Source of the DNA: Balneolia bacterium | GTDB lineage: Bacteria; Bacteroidota; Rhodothermia; Balneolales; Cyclonatronaceae | DNA length: 47,488 bases | Direction: 5' to 3' | Assembly: GCA_022565795.1 (NCBI GenBank) | Contig: JAIUMA010000022.1 | Span: 1 to 47,488, forward strand | Shown: piece by piece, positions 47,343 to 47,488 of the stretch | Layout: each line of letters opens with the position of its first letter | Position numbering within the stretch: position 1 is the first letter of the stretch | The notes under the pieces: model-generated | Told to the model about the DNA's origin: nothing | Databases searched by the model: none | What the model saw: the letters and a program-made list of their open reading frames with translations, nothing else | Made by a program: the position numbers and the translations under genes

Positions 47343-47406
47343 TGGTGTCCGGGTAAACTATACGGCCGTTGAGGAGAAACACTAAAAAGTAAAGCACTAA
47401 AAACCA
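47343..47406 (+). repeat. Dispersed repeat, degenerate copy C
   Basis: TGGTGTCCGGGTAAAC (47343-47358) resembles the start of copies A and B, and ACTAAAAAGTAAAGCACTAA (47381-47400) resembles their second half. Between them are about 22 unrelated bases. Two CCTAGGAAAA units follow at 47423 and 47439. Confidence 0.5.
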
Positions 47407-47488
47407 CAAAAGGATAAATATACCTAGGAAAATTCCGGCCTAGGAAAAAAATAGCGTTAAGAAGCGCTGCGGAGTGGAGCGTTAAAAA

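Noticed and set aside
1-47488. tRNA or rRNA genes, prophage, complete insertion sequence
   Set aside because: No GTTCGAATC-type arms, rRNA-like blocks, integrase or transposase were seen on either strand.

Overview
The window looks like chromosomal DNA of a free-living member of the Fibrobacterota-Chlorobiota-Bacteroidota group, most likely Balneolota or Rhodothermota. This is inferred from three proteins ending in a [10 protein letters not shown]-type type IX secretion (T9SS) type A sorting domain, two 6-bladed beta-propeller lipoproteins, a fibrobacter-paralogous-type lipoprotein and many Bacteroidota-style lipoproteins and outer-membrane barrels. Two Na+-linked carriers (AGCS and NhaC families) would fit a saline habitat. 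I see no rRNA, tRNA, CRISPR array, phage or intact transposon.

Layout. 1-2.1 kb: a His-rich DUF305 lipoprotein followed by an LVIVD-repeat protein cut by the window edge. 2.2-4.0 kb: urocanate hydratase with its terminator. 4.2-5.9 kb: MscS channel, a DUF2892 membrane protein and a periplasmic DsrE-like protein. 6.1-7.4 kb: DUF2459 lipoprotein and DUF502 membrane protein. 7.6-10.9 kb: a tightly coupled large lipoprotein plus outer-membrane barrel pair. 11.0-13.3 kb: AGCS symporter diverging from a small barrel, with a 20-bp perfect palindrome between. 13.4-20.5 kb: two tandem paralogous secreted trypsin-like proteases with T9SS tails. 20.6-22.4 kb: NhaC antiporter. 22.6-23.8 kb: beta-propeller lipoprotein.

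23.8-26.8 kb is the most plastic part: a higBA toxin-antitoxin pair, several dispersed repeats (heptamer tracts, a recurring 50-bp unit with a palindrome nested in one copy, a 136-bp inverted-repeat element), and a MacA/HlyD-type adaptor gene with two in-frame stop codons in front of an apparently intact MacB-like ATPase and permease (26.8-28.8 kb).

28.9-38.1 kb holds single genes: lipoproteins, a zinc-ribbon protein, an M23-like peptidase lacking one catalytic histidine, a flavoprotein reductase, an amine-oxidase-like flavoenzyme, another propeller lipoprotein, a FISUMP lipoprotein, a YdjM-like membrane hydrolase and a barrel protein with an SH3/LSm-like N-terminus. 38.2-40.8 kb is an mlaEFD lipid-transport operon. 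41.5-44.1 kb has two amidohydrolases. 44.2-46.9 kb has a small lipoprotein and a third T9SS-sorted protein. The right edge carries a 5'-truncated fasciclin-domain remnant abutting the same repeats seen at 23.8 kb.

Most of the window is cell-envelope biology. The signals most worth following up are the doubly interrupted adaptor gene, the nested repeat families, the tandem T9SS trypsins and the uncharacterised lipoprotein/barrel pair.
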